DNA of 13,575 bases from Myxococcota bacterium (GTDB taxonomy: Bacteria; Myxococcota_A; UBA9160; PR03). Below are positions 1 to 7,064 of the stretch, piece by piece; positions within the stretch are counted from its first letter, which is position 1, and every line of letters starts with the position of its first letter. A model generated the notes under the pieces. The model did not search any database. It was not told where the DNA came from and saw only the letters and a program-made list of their open reading frames with translations. The stretch lies in NCBI GenBank assembly GCA_030066475.1, contig JASJBO010000150.1, forward strand, positions 1 through 13,575, given 5' to 3'. The position numbers were made by a program, and so were the translations under genes.

Positions 1-102
1 GGGCTTCTGCCGCGCGGGCTGCTATCCGCCGCGCGGCGTTGTTGGGGCGCGCGCGGACTGATAGCGTCGGGCGCCCGTGATCCCGCAGCGCCCGGTTCGG
101 AC
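1..102 (+). other. Left-edge stretch, probable end of an upstream gene (unresolved)
   Basis: This stretch is too short to identify. On the + strand one frame closes with TGA at 59-61 and another with TGA at 78-80, and either could be the last residues of a gene that begins outside the window. The third frame stays open and runs into the heparinase gene, so that gene could in principle start further left. No terminator-like hairpin or convincing ribosome binding site is seen here. A reader with the flanking sequence can settle which frame is used. Confidence 0.3.
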
Positions 103-1737
103 TTGAGACGCTTCCCGCTCGGGAGCGCGCTGCGCACGCTGCGCCACCTGCGCGCCCGCCAGCTCGCGGCGCAGCTGCAGCATCGGCTGGGCGGTGGCGT
201 GCGCCCGCTGCCCGCGCCCGAGCCCCTGCCCACGCGCGCCGTCGCGCGCCCCGCTGCGCCGTTCCTGCCGGGACCCGCGCACGCGCGCTGGGACGGGGCG
301 CTCGGCCTCGAGCTGCTGAACCAGCCCCATGCGCTCGCCGAACGCTTCGACTGGGACACGACCGAGCACGGTCCGCTCTGGGCCTTCCATCTGCACCAGC
401 ACGAGTACCTGCGCCACGCCGGGTTGGCGCCCGAGCGGCGCCGCGCGCTGATCGAGGACTGGATCCAGCGCCATCCGGAAGGGACGGGCTGGCAGCCGCA
501 CCCGCTGGGGCTGCGCAGCATGAGCTGGATCAAGCTCTGGCTGGAGGACGCGCTCGCGCTCGACGCGGAGGCCGAGCGCACCGTGCGCCGCTCGCTGGCC
601 GCCCAGGTCGCGACCCTGGCGGCGCATCTCGAGCTGCACCTGCTGGCGAACCACTACCTGTCGAACCTGCTGGCCGTGGTCTTCGCCGGCCTGGCGCTGG
701 AGGGACCCGTCGCGGACGCGTGGCTCTCCCACGAGGGCGCGCTGCGCGGCGAGCTGGCCGAGCAGGTGCCGTCGGACGGCGCGCACTACGAGCGCAGCCC
801 GATGTACCACGCCCACCTGCTCGAGCACGTGCTCGACCTCGTCAACCTGGCCGCCGCGGGCGGCCGCGCCCCGACGCCGCTCGCCTCGGCGCTGCGCGAG
901 GCGGCGGCGCGCATGCTCGGCGCGCTGCAGCTGTGGACCCACCCCGACGGCGAGATCGCGCTGTTCGGCGACTCGGCGCTCGGCTTCGCGCCCCGGACGA
1001 GCGCCCTCGAGGACTACGCGCGGGCGCTCGGCATCGAGCCCCGGCCGCCGCCGCGAGCGGGGCTGCTGGCCGACGCGGGCTATGCGCGGCTCGAGGCCGG
1101 CCCCTTCGTGCTGATCGCGTCGTTGGCGGGCCCGATGCCGGCCTATCAGCCCGGGCACGCCCACGCCGACGCGCTGGCCTTCGAGCTGTCGGTCGCGGGC
1201 GAGCGCGTGGTGACCGACACCGGGGTGTTCGAGTACGTCGCGGGGCCGCGCCGCACGCTGGCCCGCGCGACGCGCGCACACGCCACCGTCGAGGTGGACG
1301 GCCGCGACCAGGCGGAGCTGTGGGCGCCGCACCGGGTGGGCGGGCGGCCGCGCGTCCGCGTCGAGAGCGCCGAGCCGCCCCGCAGGGTCACCGCGACCTG
1401 TGCCGGCTGGGCCACTCCCGACAGCCTGCACCGCCGCGAGCTCGTGGTGGACGAGCGCGCCGTCGAGATCCGGGACCAGCTCGAAGGGCGCCAGCGCCCC
1501 GTGCGCATGGTGCTGCCCCTGGCGCCGGGCGTGCGCGCCACCCTCGACGGCGGCCGGGCCGAGCTCGCGCTACCCGGCGGGACGCCGCTGCGCCTCGAGC
1601 TGCCCGATTCGCTGCACTGGCGCCACGAGCAGCTGCCCTACTTTCCGGAGTTCCACCGCGAGGTCGCGCGCGCCGCGCTCGTCGGCGAGGCCCCGGGCCT
1701 CGGCCCCGTGGTGACGCGGGTCCGAATCGCCGAGTAG
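103..1737 (+). CDS. Heparinase II/III family protein (polysaccharide lyase-like)
   Basis: Predicted 544-residue protein of the heparinase II/III family. Members cleave uronate-containing polysaccharides by beta-elimination or are found in exopolysaccharide loci. Residues about 10-30 (RTLRHLRARQ) resemble the usual N-terminus. The helical N-terminal domain (about 60-300) carries NHYLSNLL (183-190) and DGAHYERSPMYH (225-236). The C-terminal beta-rich domain begins near 320 and carries GHAHADALAFEL (351-362), a conserved core with candidate catalytic histidines; Tyr229/Tyr235 are candidate partners. The usual AHNTV motif reads AHATV at 392-396. No clear signal peptide is seen, so cellular location is unresolved. 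The start is TTG at 103; it has no obvious Shine-Dalgarno sequence and the frame stays open to the window edge without an ATG or GTG, so an off-window start is possible. The gene converges on the glycosyltransferase gene 71 bp away. The substrate cannot be named from sequence. Confidence 0.85.
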   Translation: MRRFPLGSALRTLRHLRARQLAAQLQHRLGGGVRPLPAPEPLPTRAVARPAAPFLPGPAHARWDGALGLELLNQPHALAERFDWDTTEHGPLWAFHLHQHEYLRHAGLAPERRRALIEDWIQRHPEGTGWQPHPLGLRSMSWIKLWLEDALALDAEAERTVRRSLAAQVATLAAHLELHLLANHYLSNLLAVVFAGLALEGPVADAWLSHEGALRGELAEQVPSDGAHYERSPMYHAHLLEHVLDLVNLAAAGGRAPTPLASALREAAARMLGALQLWTHPDGEIALFGDSALGFAPRTSALEDYARALGIEPRPPPRAGLLADAGYARLEAGPFVLIASLAGPMPAYQPGHAHADALAFELSVAGERVVTDTGVFEYVAGPRRTLARATRAHATVEVDGRDQAELWAPHRVGGRPRVRVESAEPPRRVTATCAGWATPDSLHRRELVVDERAVEIRDQLEGRQRPVRMVLPLAPGVRATLDGGRAELALPGGTPLRLELPDSLHWRHEQLPYFPEFHREVARAALVGEAPGLGPVVTRVRIAE

Positions 1738-1774
1738 CCGGCCCCGCCGGACGCCGCAAGCGCCCGCAGGGCGC
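1738..1774. terminator. Tandem GC hairpins between convergent genes, candidate bidirectional terminator
   Basis: Directly after the heparinase stop there are two perfect short inverted repeats. CCGGC (1738-1742) pairs with GCCGG (1746-1750) around a 3-nt loop, and GCGCCC (1760-1765) pairs with GGGCGC (1769-1774) around GCA. There is no T-run on either side, so this is not a textbook intrinsic terminator. Its place between two convergent stop codons makes a role in 3' end formation or transcript stability reasonable, but this is inference. Confidence 0.4.
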
Positions 1775-1808
1775 GCGCAGTGAGGCGAAGCCGAACGAAG
1801 TCCACCAG
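1754..1808 (+). repeat. Dispersed GC-rich intergenic repeat, copy A
   Basis: The block opens with CCGCAAGCGC and ends with CGAAGTCCACCAG, touching the stop codon of the convergent glycosyltransferase-methyltransferase gene (1809-1811). The same layout recurs at 13476-13538. The first 10 bases are identical, and the last 36 bases match at 30 positions by hand alignment. The middle differs in length (this copy is 8 bases shorter). The block overlaps the second GC hairpin noted here. Confidence 0.65.
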
Positions 1809-3236
1809 CTACCCCAGCTTGCGACCCACGGCGAGCAACGACATGCCGATCGGCGGCTTGAGCCTGCGTTCGACACGCAGCAGCGGGACGAGCAGGTCGT
1901 TGATGCGCGCCTGGATGCCGGGCACGTGGCGGCGGCCCAGCACGCGCGCGTTCAGCCACCAGCCCGGGACGCCGAGCAGGTTGAATGGCCGCAGGCACTC
2001 GACCGCGAAGCCGGCGTGCTCGAGCTTGGCGCGCAGCTCCACGCGCTCGTAGCGACGATGGTGGTCGAGCGCCCGGTCGATCGTCCCGTAGAGCGACTGG
2101 AGCATCGGAACCACCAGCACCACGCGCCCGTCCGCCACCAGGAGGTCGTGAATCTGGCGCAGCGCCAGGACGTCGTCCTCGATGTGCTCGAGCACGTTCG
2201 AGCAGACCACGGTGTCGAGCCGCCGCTCGCGCAGGTCCTCCGCTGCCGCCCGGTCCGGCGCCTCGCCCAGCACCAGCTCGCGCACCTCGACGTTGGGCTG
2301 GGCCTCGAACATGCGGCGCAGCGTCTCGCGGTAGGCCTGGCGCAGGTCGGTCGCGAGCACCAGCTCGCGGTTCACCAGATAGCGGGTGATGCCGCCCGTT
2401 CCGGAGCCCACCTCGAGGACGCGGCGCCCGACCCACGGCCGCATCTGGTCCCACAGGTAGCGGTTGTAGCGGCGCAGCCGGTCGACGCGGCGAAGCGTGG
2501 TGTGGCCGGCATCCTCGCCCAGGTCGCGGACCAGCGCGTAGCGCAGCGTCACCGCCACCGCGTGGACGCCGTCGCGCCACGTGATCTTCTTCCCTTCCCA
2601 GTACTGCCGCCCGTGGTAGGCGATCGGCACCTCGTACACCCGGCAGCCGCGCTGCGCGATCTTCACCGTCACCTCGGCTTCGAAGCCGAAGCCCTGCGAG
2701 CGGATCGGAAGGCTCTGGATCACCTCGGCGCGGAAGACCTTGTAGCAGGTCTCCATGTCGGTGAGATTCAGGTTGGTGAAGGCGTTCGAGAACAAGGTGA
2801 GCAGCCGATTGCCGATCGTGTGCCAGAACATCAGGACGCGGCGCGGCGAGCCCTGGAAGCGCGAGCCGTACACGACGTCGGCGCGCCCCGAGAGGATCGG
2901 CTCGAGCAGCTTGGGATAGTCCGCGGGGTCGTACTCGAGGTCCGCATCCTGGACGACGATCGTGCGACCGCGCGCTTCTCGGAAGCCGGTGCGCAGCGCC
3001 CCCGTCTTGCCCTGGTTGCGCTCGTGCAGGAAGACCCGGAAGCGGGGATCGCGCCGCTCGCGCTCGCGCTTCACGAGGAACTCGCGGCTGCCGTCGCTGG
3101 AGCCGTCGTCGACGACCACGATCTCCTTGTCGATCGGGACGGACTCGACGCGGTCGAGGATGGTCTCGAGCGTCGCGATCTCGTCGAAGACGGGAATCAC
3201 GACGGTCAGGTCGGGGCGCTCGCCAGTCGGCTCCAT
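1809..3236 (-). CDS. Bifunctional GT2 glycosyltransferase / class I SAM-dependent methyltransferase
   Basis: Predicted 475-residue soluble two-domain protein. Residues 10-210 form a GT-A, family 2 glycosyltransferase of the DPM1/polyprenyl-phosphate-sugar synthase type: TVVIPVFDE (11-19), VVDDGSSDGS (41-50), and the metal-binding DAD at 97-99 in VVQDADLEYDP. Residues about 265-475 form a Rossmann methyltransferase: SAM motif I RVLEVGSGTGG (272-282), acidic D297, and VVCSNVLEHIED (343-354). No membrane anchor is seen. It likely makes a nucleotide-sugar-derived lipid-linked sugar at the cytoplasmic face and may methylate the sugar, glycan or lipid; the methyl acceptor is unknown. The ATG at 3236 is chosen because the GT2 fold starts right after it; the frame extends 48 residues upstream but those codons lie over the end of the preceding gene. 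No strong Shine-Dalgarno sequence is seen. The gene is last in the leftward unit, 28 bp after the GT-C gene. Confidence 0.9.
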   Translation of the reverse strand: MEPTGERPDLTVVIPVFDEIATLETILDRVESVPIDKEIVVVDDGSSDGSREFLVKRERERRDPRFRVFLHERNQGKTGALRTGFREARGRTIVVQDADLEYDPADYPKLLEPILSGRADVVYGSRFQGSPRRVLMFWHTIGNRLLTLFSNAFTNLNLTDMETCYKVFRAEVIQSLPIRSQGFGFEAEVTVKIAQRGCRVYEVPIAYHGRQYWEGKKITWRDGVHAVAVTLRYALVRDLGEDAGHTTLRRVDRLRRYNRYLWDQMRPWVGRRVLEVGSGTGGITRYLVNRELVLATDLRQAYRETLRRMFEAQPNVEVRELVLGEAPDRAAAEDLRERRLDTVVCSNVLEHIEDDVLALRQIHDLLVADGRVVLVVPMLQSLYGTIDRALDHHRRYERVELRAKLEHAGFAVECLRPFNLLGVPGWWLNARVLGRRHVPGIQARINDLLVPLLRVERRLKPPIGMSLLAVGRKLG

Positions 3237-3264
3237 GGGCAGAGCAGCATACCACGCAGGGGAC

Positions 3265-4845
3265 TCAGGGCGGGGGCACGACTTCCCAGACCTGCGTGTC
3301 GCCCACCGCGAGGACGGAGCGCAGCGGCAGCGCGGGATCCAGCGCACCGAGGCGCCTTTCGGCCGGGCCGTAGACCACATAGCGGATCTGGTTGCGCTCG
3401 ATCAGCGCCATGCGCCAGGCGGTCTCCGACCCGCGGCCGTAGAAGCGCTGCACCTGCTCCCACTTCCGACGCGGCGAGAGCGAGAGGAACCACTGGCCGA
3501 GGAACACCGGCTTGCGCGACAGCCACGGGATCCACTCGGCCGTGACCGGCGACGCCATCACGGGGCCGGGCTCCAGGTCGCGCAGCGCGAGCAGCGCCTC
3601 GTGGCGGGGGCGCGGCAGGTAGAAATAGGGCGCCGTGCGCACCTCGCGCACCGCGTCGATCGTGACCAGGACGTTGGTCGCGACGAGCAGCGCGGCCGCC
3701 AGCACGAGGCGCCCCCGGTGCGCCGCGAAGGCGCGAGCCGGCGGCCAGCTCCAGAGCGCACCCACGGCAGCGACGCACAGCGGCAGGTGCAGCAGGAACA
3801 GGAACTTGTACGGGGAGAAGAACGGGAGGTGGGTCAGGACCAGACCGGCCAGCACCCAGCCGGCCAGGAGCGTCTCGGCGAGGCGCTCGCTGCGCAGGCA
3901 GCGCCAGGTTCCCCACAGACCGAACGGCAGCAGCGCGCCGAAGGTCAACGGCCACCACCAGAACGGGTAGGCCTGGCTCGAAGCGGCCATCACGCGCGAG
4001 GTGGCCTGGAAGACGGCGTCCTGACTCTGCCACTGCGAGAGCGCCAGCGGGATCAGGAAGCTGCTGCCCGCGACGCCCACCGCGAGCAGATCGGGGAACC
4101 GCTCGCGGCGCCCGCGCAGCACCGCGACCGCCAGCAGCAGGGCGGTGAAGGCGAGAATGGAGCCCAGGCCGACGGCCGTGTAGCCGTGGATCGCGTAGGT
4201 CACCGGCACCACGGCGAACGCGAGCGCCGCGCCCCACCGGGGGCGGCGCACCAGCGTGTCGAGCAGCAGCAGGAGCAGGGTGTAGTCCACCACCAGCACC
4301 GGGTGGAACAGCGACTCGAACGTGTTCCAGCCGAGCAGCGGCCAGCTCGCCAGCAGGACGGCGTCCGCCGCCGCATCCGGCAGCCAGCGGGCGACCGCCC
4401 GGCCGAGCCACTCGAGTCCACCGCCGACGCCGATCCACACGTAGCAGAGCAGGCGCGCACGCGGATCGGGGAAGAACGAGCCCAGGAAGCGCCAGGCGGC
4501 CAGCAGCAGCGCAGCGCCGCCGAGCCACTGGAGCGCCGGCCAGAGCACCGGGATTCCGAGCCCGCTCCAGCGCGCGACCCGTCCGACCACGGCGTGCAGG
4601 AGCAGCACGTAGCGCCCGTCCTGGGCCTCGAGAGTGAATTCGTTGCGTAGCAGCCAACGGTCTTCGTCACGGGCCTGCGCCATGAAGGCGGCGTAGCTGA
4701 CGAAGTCCTTGGGGATGTAGCCGAGGCCCACGAAGACGCGATCGGCGTCGGTTTGGAGGTGCCCGACCGCGATGGGCAGCAGGCGCAGCGCCGGAAGCAG
4801 CAGGGCGAGCACCAGCACGAAGGCGCGCACGCGGGCCCGCGTCAT
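3265..4845 (-). CDS. Multi-spanning membrane protein, GT-C glycosyltransferase-like
   Basis: Predicted 526-residue integral membrane protein with roughly 10-12 hydrophobic segments between residues 8 and 396, followed by a soluble tail of about 130 residues. The first extracytoplasmic loop holds acidic residues (D47 in PKDFVSY) and NEFTLEAQDGRY (68-79), the layout seen in GT-C enzymes that take sugars from polyprenyl-phosphate donors. The tail carries PVMASPVTAEWIPWLSRKPV (428-447), GQWF (450-453) and IRYVVYGPAERRLG (487-500), a pattern I associate with uncharacterised bacterial membrane glycosyltransferase-like proteins. Its ATG overlaps the TGA of the upstream STT3-like gene as ATGA (4842-4845), which suggests translational coupling. 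The likely role is adding a sugar from a lipid carrier, perhaps one made by the GT2 fusion downstream. Donor, acceptor and even transferase activity are inferred, not shown. Confidence 0.75.
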   Translation of the reverse strand: MTRARVRAFVLVLALLLPALRLLPIAVGHLQTDADRVFVGLGYIPKDFVSYAAFMAQARDEDRWLLRNEFTLEAQDGRYVLLLHAVVGRVARWSGLGIPVLWPALQWLGGAALLLAAWRFLGSFFPDPRARLLCYVWIGVGGGLEWLGRAVARWLPDAAADAVLLASWPLLGWNTFESLFHPVLVVDYTLLLLLLDTLVRRPRWGAALAFAVVPVTYAIHGYTAVGLGSILAFTALLLAVAVLRGRRERFPDLLAVGVAGSSFLIPLALSQWQSQDAVFQATSRVMAASSQAYPFWWWPLTFGALLPFGLWGTWRCLRSERLAETLLAGWVLAGLVLTHLPFFSPYKFLFLLHLPLCVAAVGALWSWPPARAFAAHRGRLVLAAALLVATNVLVTIDAVREVRTAPYFYLPRPRHEALLALRDLEPGPVMASPVTAEWIPWLSRKPVFLGQWFLSLSPRRKWEQVQRFYGRGSETAWRMALIERNQIRYVVYGPAERRLGALDPALPLRSVLAVGDTQVWEVVPPP

Positions 4846-7061
4846 GCGGCGTCCGGTCGCGTACGGATCACCGCCCCCGACAGGACCTGCGCGTCGCTGA
4901 CGGCAGCGGACCACTCCCGCTCGCCCACCCGGATCTTCCAGGGACCCGCCGCTCGCACCGGCGCCTCGGTCTGGCTGGCGTAGGGAACGCGCAGGCGTGC
5001 CACCCCGTCGGCGTCCGGAGCCGCTCGGGCCCGGTACGAGAAGCGTCGCCCGAGGGGCGTCACGAGCGTGATGCTCGCCTCCACCGGGACCTCGGCCTCG
5101 ACCTCGAGCAGGGCACCCGGGACGACCTCGAACAGCTTGTAGGGCACGACGCGCCGGGGACGCCGCAGCCCGCGCAGATCGGTGAGCGGCCGCCCCCCGC
5201 GCGGCCCCTCGGTGATCAGCCGGAACCGCTCCAGTCGCGGGAGCTCCGCGGTGGCGTTCCCGTCGTCGCGTTGGAGGCGACTCGCGAGCGTACGGGGGGC
5301 CCCTCCCGGCCCGGCCGCGGTCACGACGAAGCGCGCGCGAACCCGGTCCGCGATCGCGACCGACTCCGCCTCGTCGGTGGTCTCGAGGAGCGCGGTCGCG
5401 CGCGAGAAGTTCTCCGCGTCGAGCCAGGCCCAGAACCCGTCGGCGGGTACCGGGCGCTGCGCGTAGTAGCGCAGCGTGTGGCCGAGGTTGGCATTCGCCG
5501 CCACGGCGTAGGGCGGCTCGGCGGCGGGATCCAGGAAGTCCCCCGTAGCCGGCGTGACGCGCGCCACCTCCCGGGCGAACGCCATCAGCGAACCCAATGG
5601 CGACGACACCAGCCTCGCCTCGGGCAGCGCGCCGCGCAGGTGACCCGGGACCGCGGACAGCGATCGGAGCATCGTCCAGAGCGGCGGGACCTGGAGCGCC
5701 AGCACGAGGCTCACCGCGAGCGCCGCCGCGAGCCGGCGGCCCACTAGCGGGGTCGCGGTCCAGGCGGCCCTGCCGATCCCCAGCGCCAGCGCGATCGAGC
5801 CCGGCGCGGCGAGGTCGTTCCCGTAGCGCACCTGGCTCACGGTCAGGACCACGAGCGGCGCCAGCCAGCCGGCGAGCACCAGGGCCGGCAGGCGACGGCT
5901 CGGGTCGCGCGCGGCGGCCAGCGCCACGAAGGGAAGCAGCGGCAGCGCCCAGACGAGGTGGCCGAACAGCCGCACGGCCGGGATGGCGGGACGGCGAGTC
6001 CCGATCGGCACCAGCGGCATCTGCTCGTAGGTCGCCGCGCCCGCCAGATCCTGCAGGGCGACGAAGCCGAGCCCGACGCCGAGACCTCGACGCAGCGAAG
6101 GCCAGAGCAGCGGGAGTGCCGCCAGAACGAGACCGGTGCCCGCCAGGCGCGCGAGGCGTGCCCCCGCGCCCGAAGCGGGTCGAACGCGCTCCCAGCCGAG
6201 CATGACGAGTGCAGTGGTGCAGGCCAGCGCGAGTGCCAGCAGGTGCAGGTTCGAGAGCGCGATGGCCGACCAGGGCCCACCGCAGGGGGGCGAGAAGGCG
6301 AGTCGCATCGGCGCGACCAGGGCACCCGTCAGGGCCAGGCCCGCGGCGTAGCCCCGCAGGTGCCGTCCCCAGCCGCTCCCGACGAGCGCCGACAACAGCG
6401 TCCCCTCGGCGAGCACGACGTAGAGCAGGCTTCCGTTCCACGAGATCAGGACGGCCGTCCGCGCCAGCGCGACTGCGAGCGCGGCCGGCCAGATCCGCGC
6501 GCCCGGCGCCCTCGGCGTCACGAAGGCCAGCGAGGCGGCCAGCAGGCAGGCGCCCAGCGTCCCGACCAGCGCGTGGTGATCGCCATTGCCGACCCGCGAC
6601 GAGTGGATGGCGATGCCCAGACCGGCGAACAGCGCGGCCGCGCCGAGCGAGACGCCGCGCCCCGCCAGGCGACGGGCGGCCAGGTAGACCGGGATCACGC
6701 CGAGCGCGCCCAGCAGCGGGGTCGAGAGCGCCAGGACGCGCTCGACGCCGTCCGGTCCCGCGCCGGTGCCGAGCGCGGCGAGGGCGACGATCCAGTCGAA
6801 CGCGGGCGGCCACGGAACCGGCCCCCCGAACGGCCCGTTCAGGTAGGGATCCCAGGCCAGGAACTCCGGGAAGTGCGCATAGCTGTACGCGGCCAGGCGG
6901 GCGTGATAGGCCGCGTCCCCGAGCGCCAGCACCACGTCGTCGCCCACGAAGACGCGATCGAGCCCGCTCAGGCGCAGCGCCAGCGCCAGCGCGAACAGCG
7001 CGGCGACGGCGGCCGCGGCCCAGGCGGCCGGCGCCGCCGGCGCGCGCGCCGCGACGGACAA
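4842..7061 (-). CDS. STT3/AglB-like oligosaccharyltransferase with degenerate WWDYG motif
   Basis: Predicted 739-residue membrane protein resembling archaeal AglB and bacterial PglB, which transfer a lipid-linked glycan to asparagine of extracytoplasmic proteins. About 12-13 hydrophobic segments span 15-462, followed by an extracytoplasmic domain (465-739). Conserved: first acidic motif GDAAYHAR (48-55, D49), PVPWPPAFD (81-89), GDHH (160-163), ISWNG (206-210) and a candidate TIXE-type glutamate E346 in ATYEQMPLV. The C-terminus has YKLFEVVPGA (641-650) and VPYASQ (692-697), typical of archaeal AglB tails. The sequon-binding WWDYG position instead reads NANLGH (523-528). The start is TTG at 7061, supported by GGAGG (7070-7074 on the reverse strand) 8 nt upstream. 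Only 3 bp separate it from the ligase stop, and it overlaps the next gene by ATGA. Family assignment is firm; activity and acceptor are not. Confidence 0.85.
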   Translation of the reverse strand: MSVAARAPAAPAAWAAAAVAALFALALALRLSGLDRVFVGDDVVLALGDAAYHARLAAYSYAHFPEFLAWDPYLNGPFGGPVPWPPAFDWIVALAALGTGAGPDGVERVLALSTPLLGALGVIPVYLAARRLAGRGVSLGAAALFAGLGIAIHSSRVGNGDHHALVGTLGACLLAASLAFVTPRAPGARIWPAALAVALARTAVLISWNGSLLYVVLAEGTLLSALVGSGWGRHLRGYAAGLALTGALVAPMRLAFSPPCGGPWSAIALSNLHLLALALACTTALVMLGWERVRPASGAGARLARLAGTGLVLAALPLLWPSLRRGLGVGLGFVALQDLAGAATYEQMPLVPIGTRRPAIPAVRLFGHLVWALPLLPFVALAAARDPSRRLPALVLAGWLAPLVVLTVSQVRYGNDLAAPGSIALALGIGRAAWTATPLVGRRLAAALAVSLVLALQVPPLWTMLRSLSAVPGHLRGALPEARLVSSPLGSLMAFAREVARVTPATGDFLDPAAEPPYAVAANANLGHTLRYYAQRPVPADGFWAWLDAENFSRATALLETTDEAESVAIADRVRARFVVTAAGPGGAPRTLASRLQRDDGNATAELPRLERFRLITEGPRGGRPLTDLRGLRRPRRVVPYKLFEVVPGALLEVEAEVPVEASITLVTPLGRRFSYRARAAPDADGVARLRVPYASQTEAPVRAAGPWKIRVGEREWSAAVSDAQVLSGAVIRTRPDAA

Positions 7062-7064
7062 CGC

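Noticed and set aside
720..3545. A 941-codon forward frame spanning the heparinase gene and the convergent gene
   Set aside because: It crosses two genes with clear protein families in other frames and is a high-GC shadow.
4842..4845. Possible frameshift or fusion between the STT3-like and GT-C genes
   Set aside because: The ATGA overlap gives a clean stop and start, and each protein has complete ends for its family.
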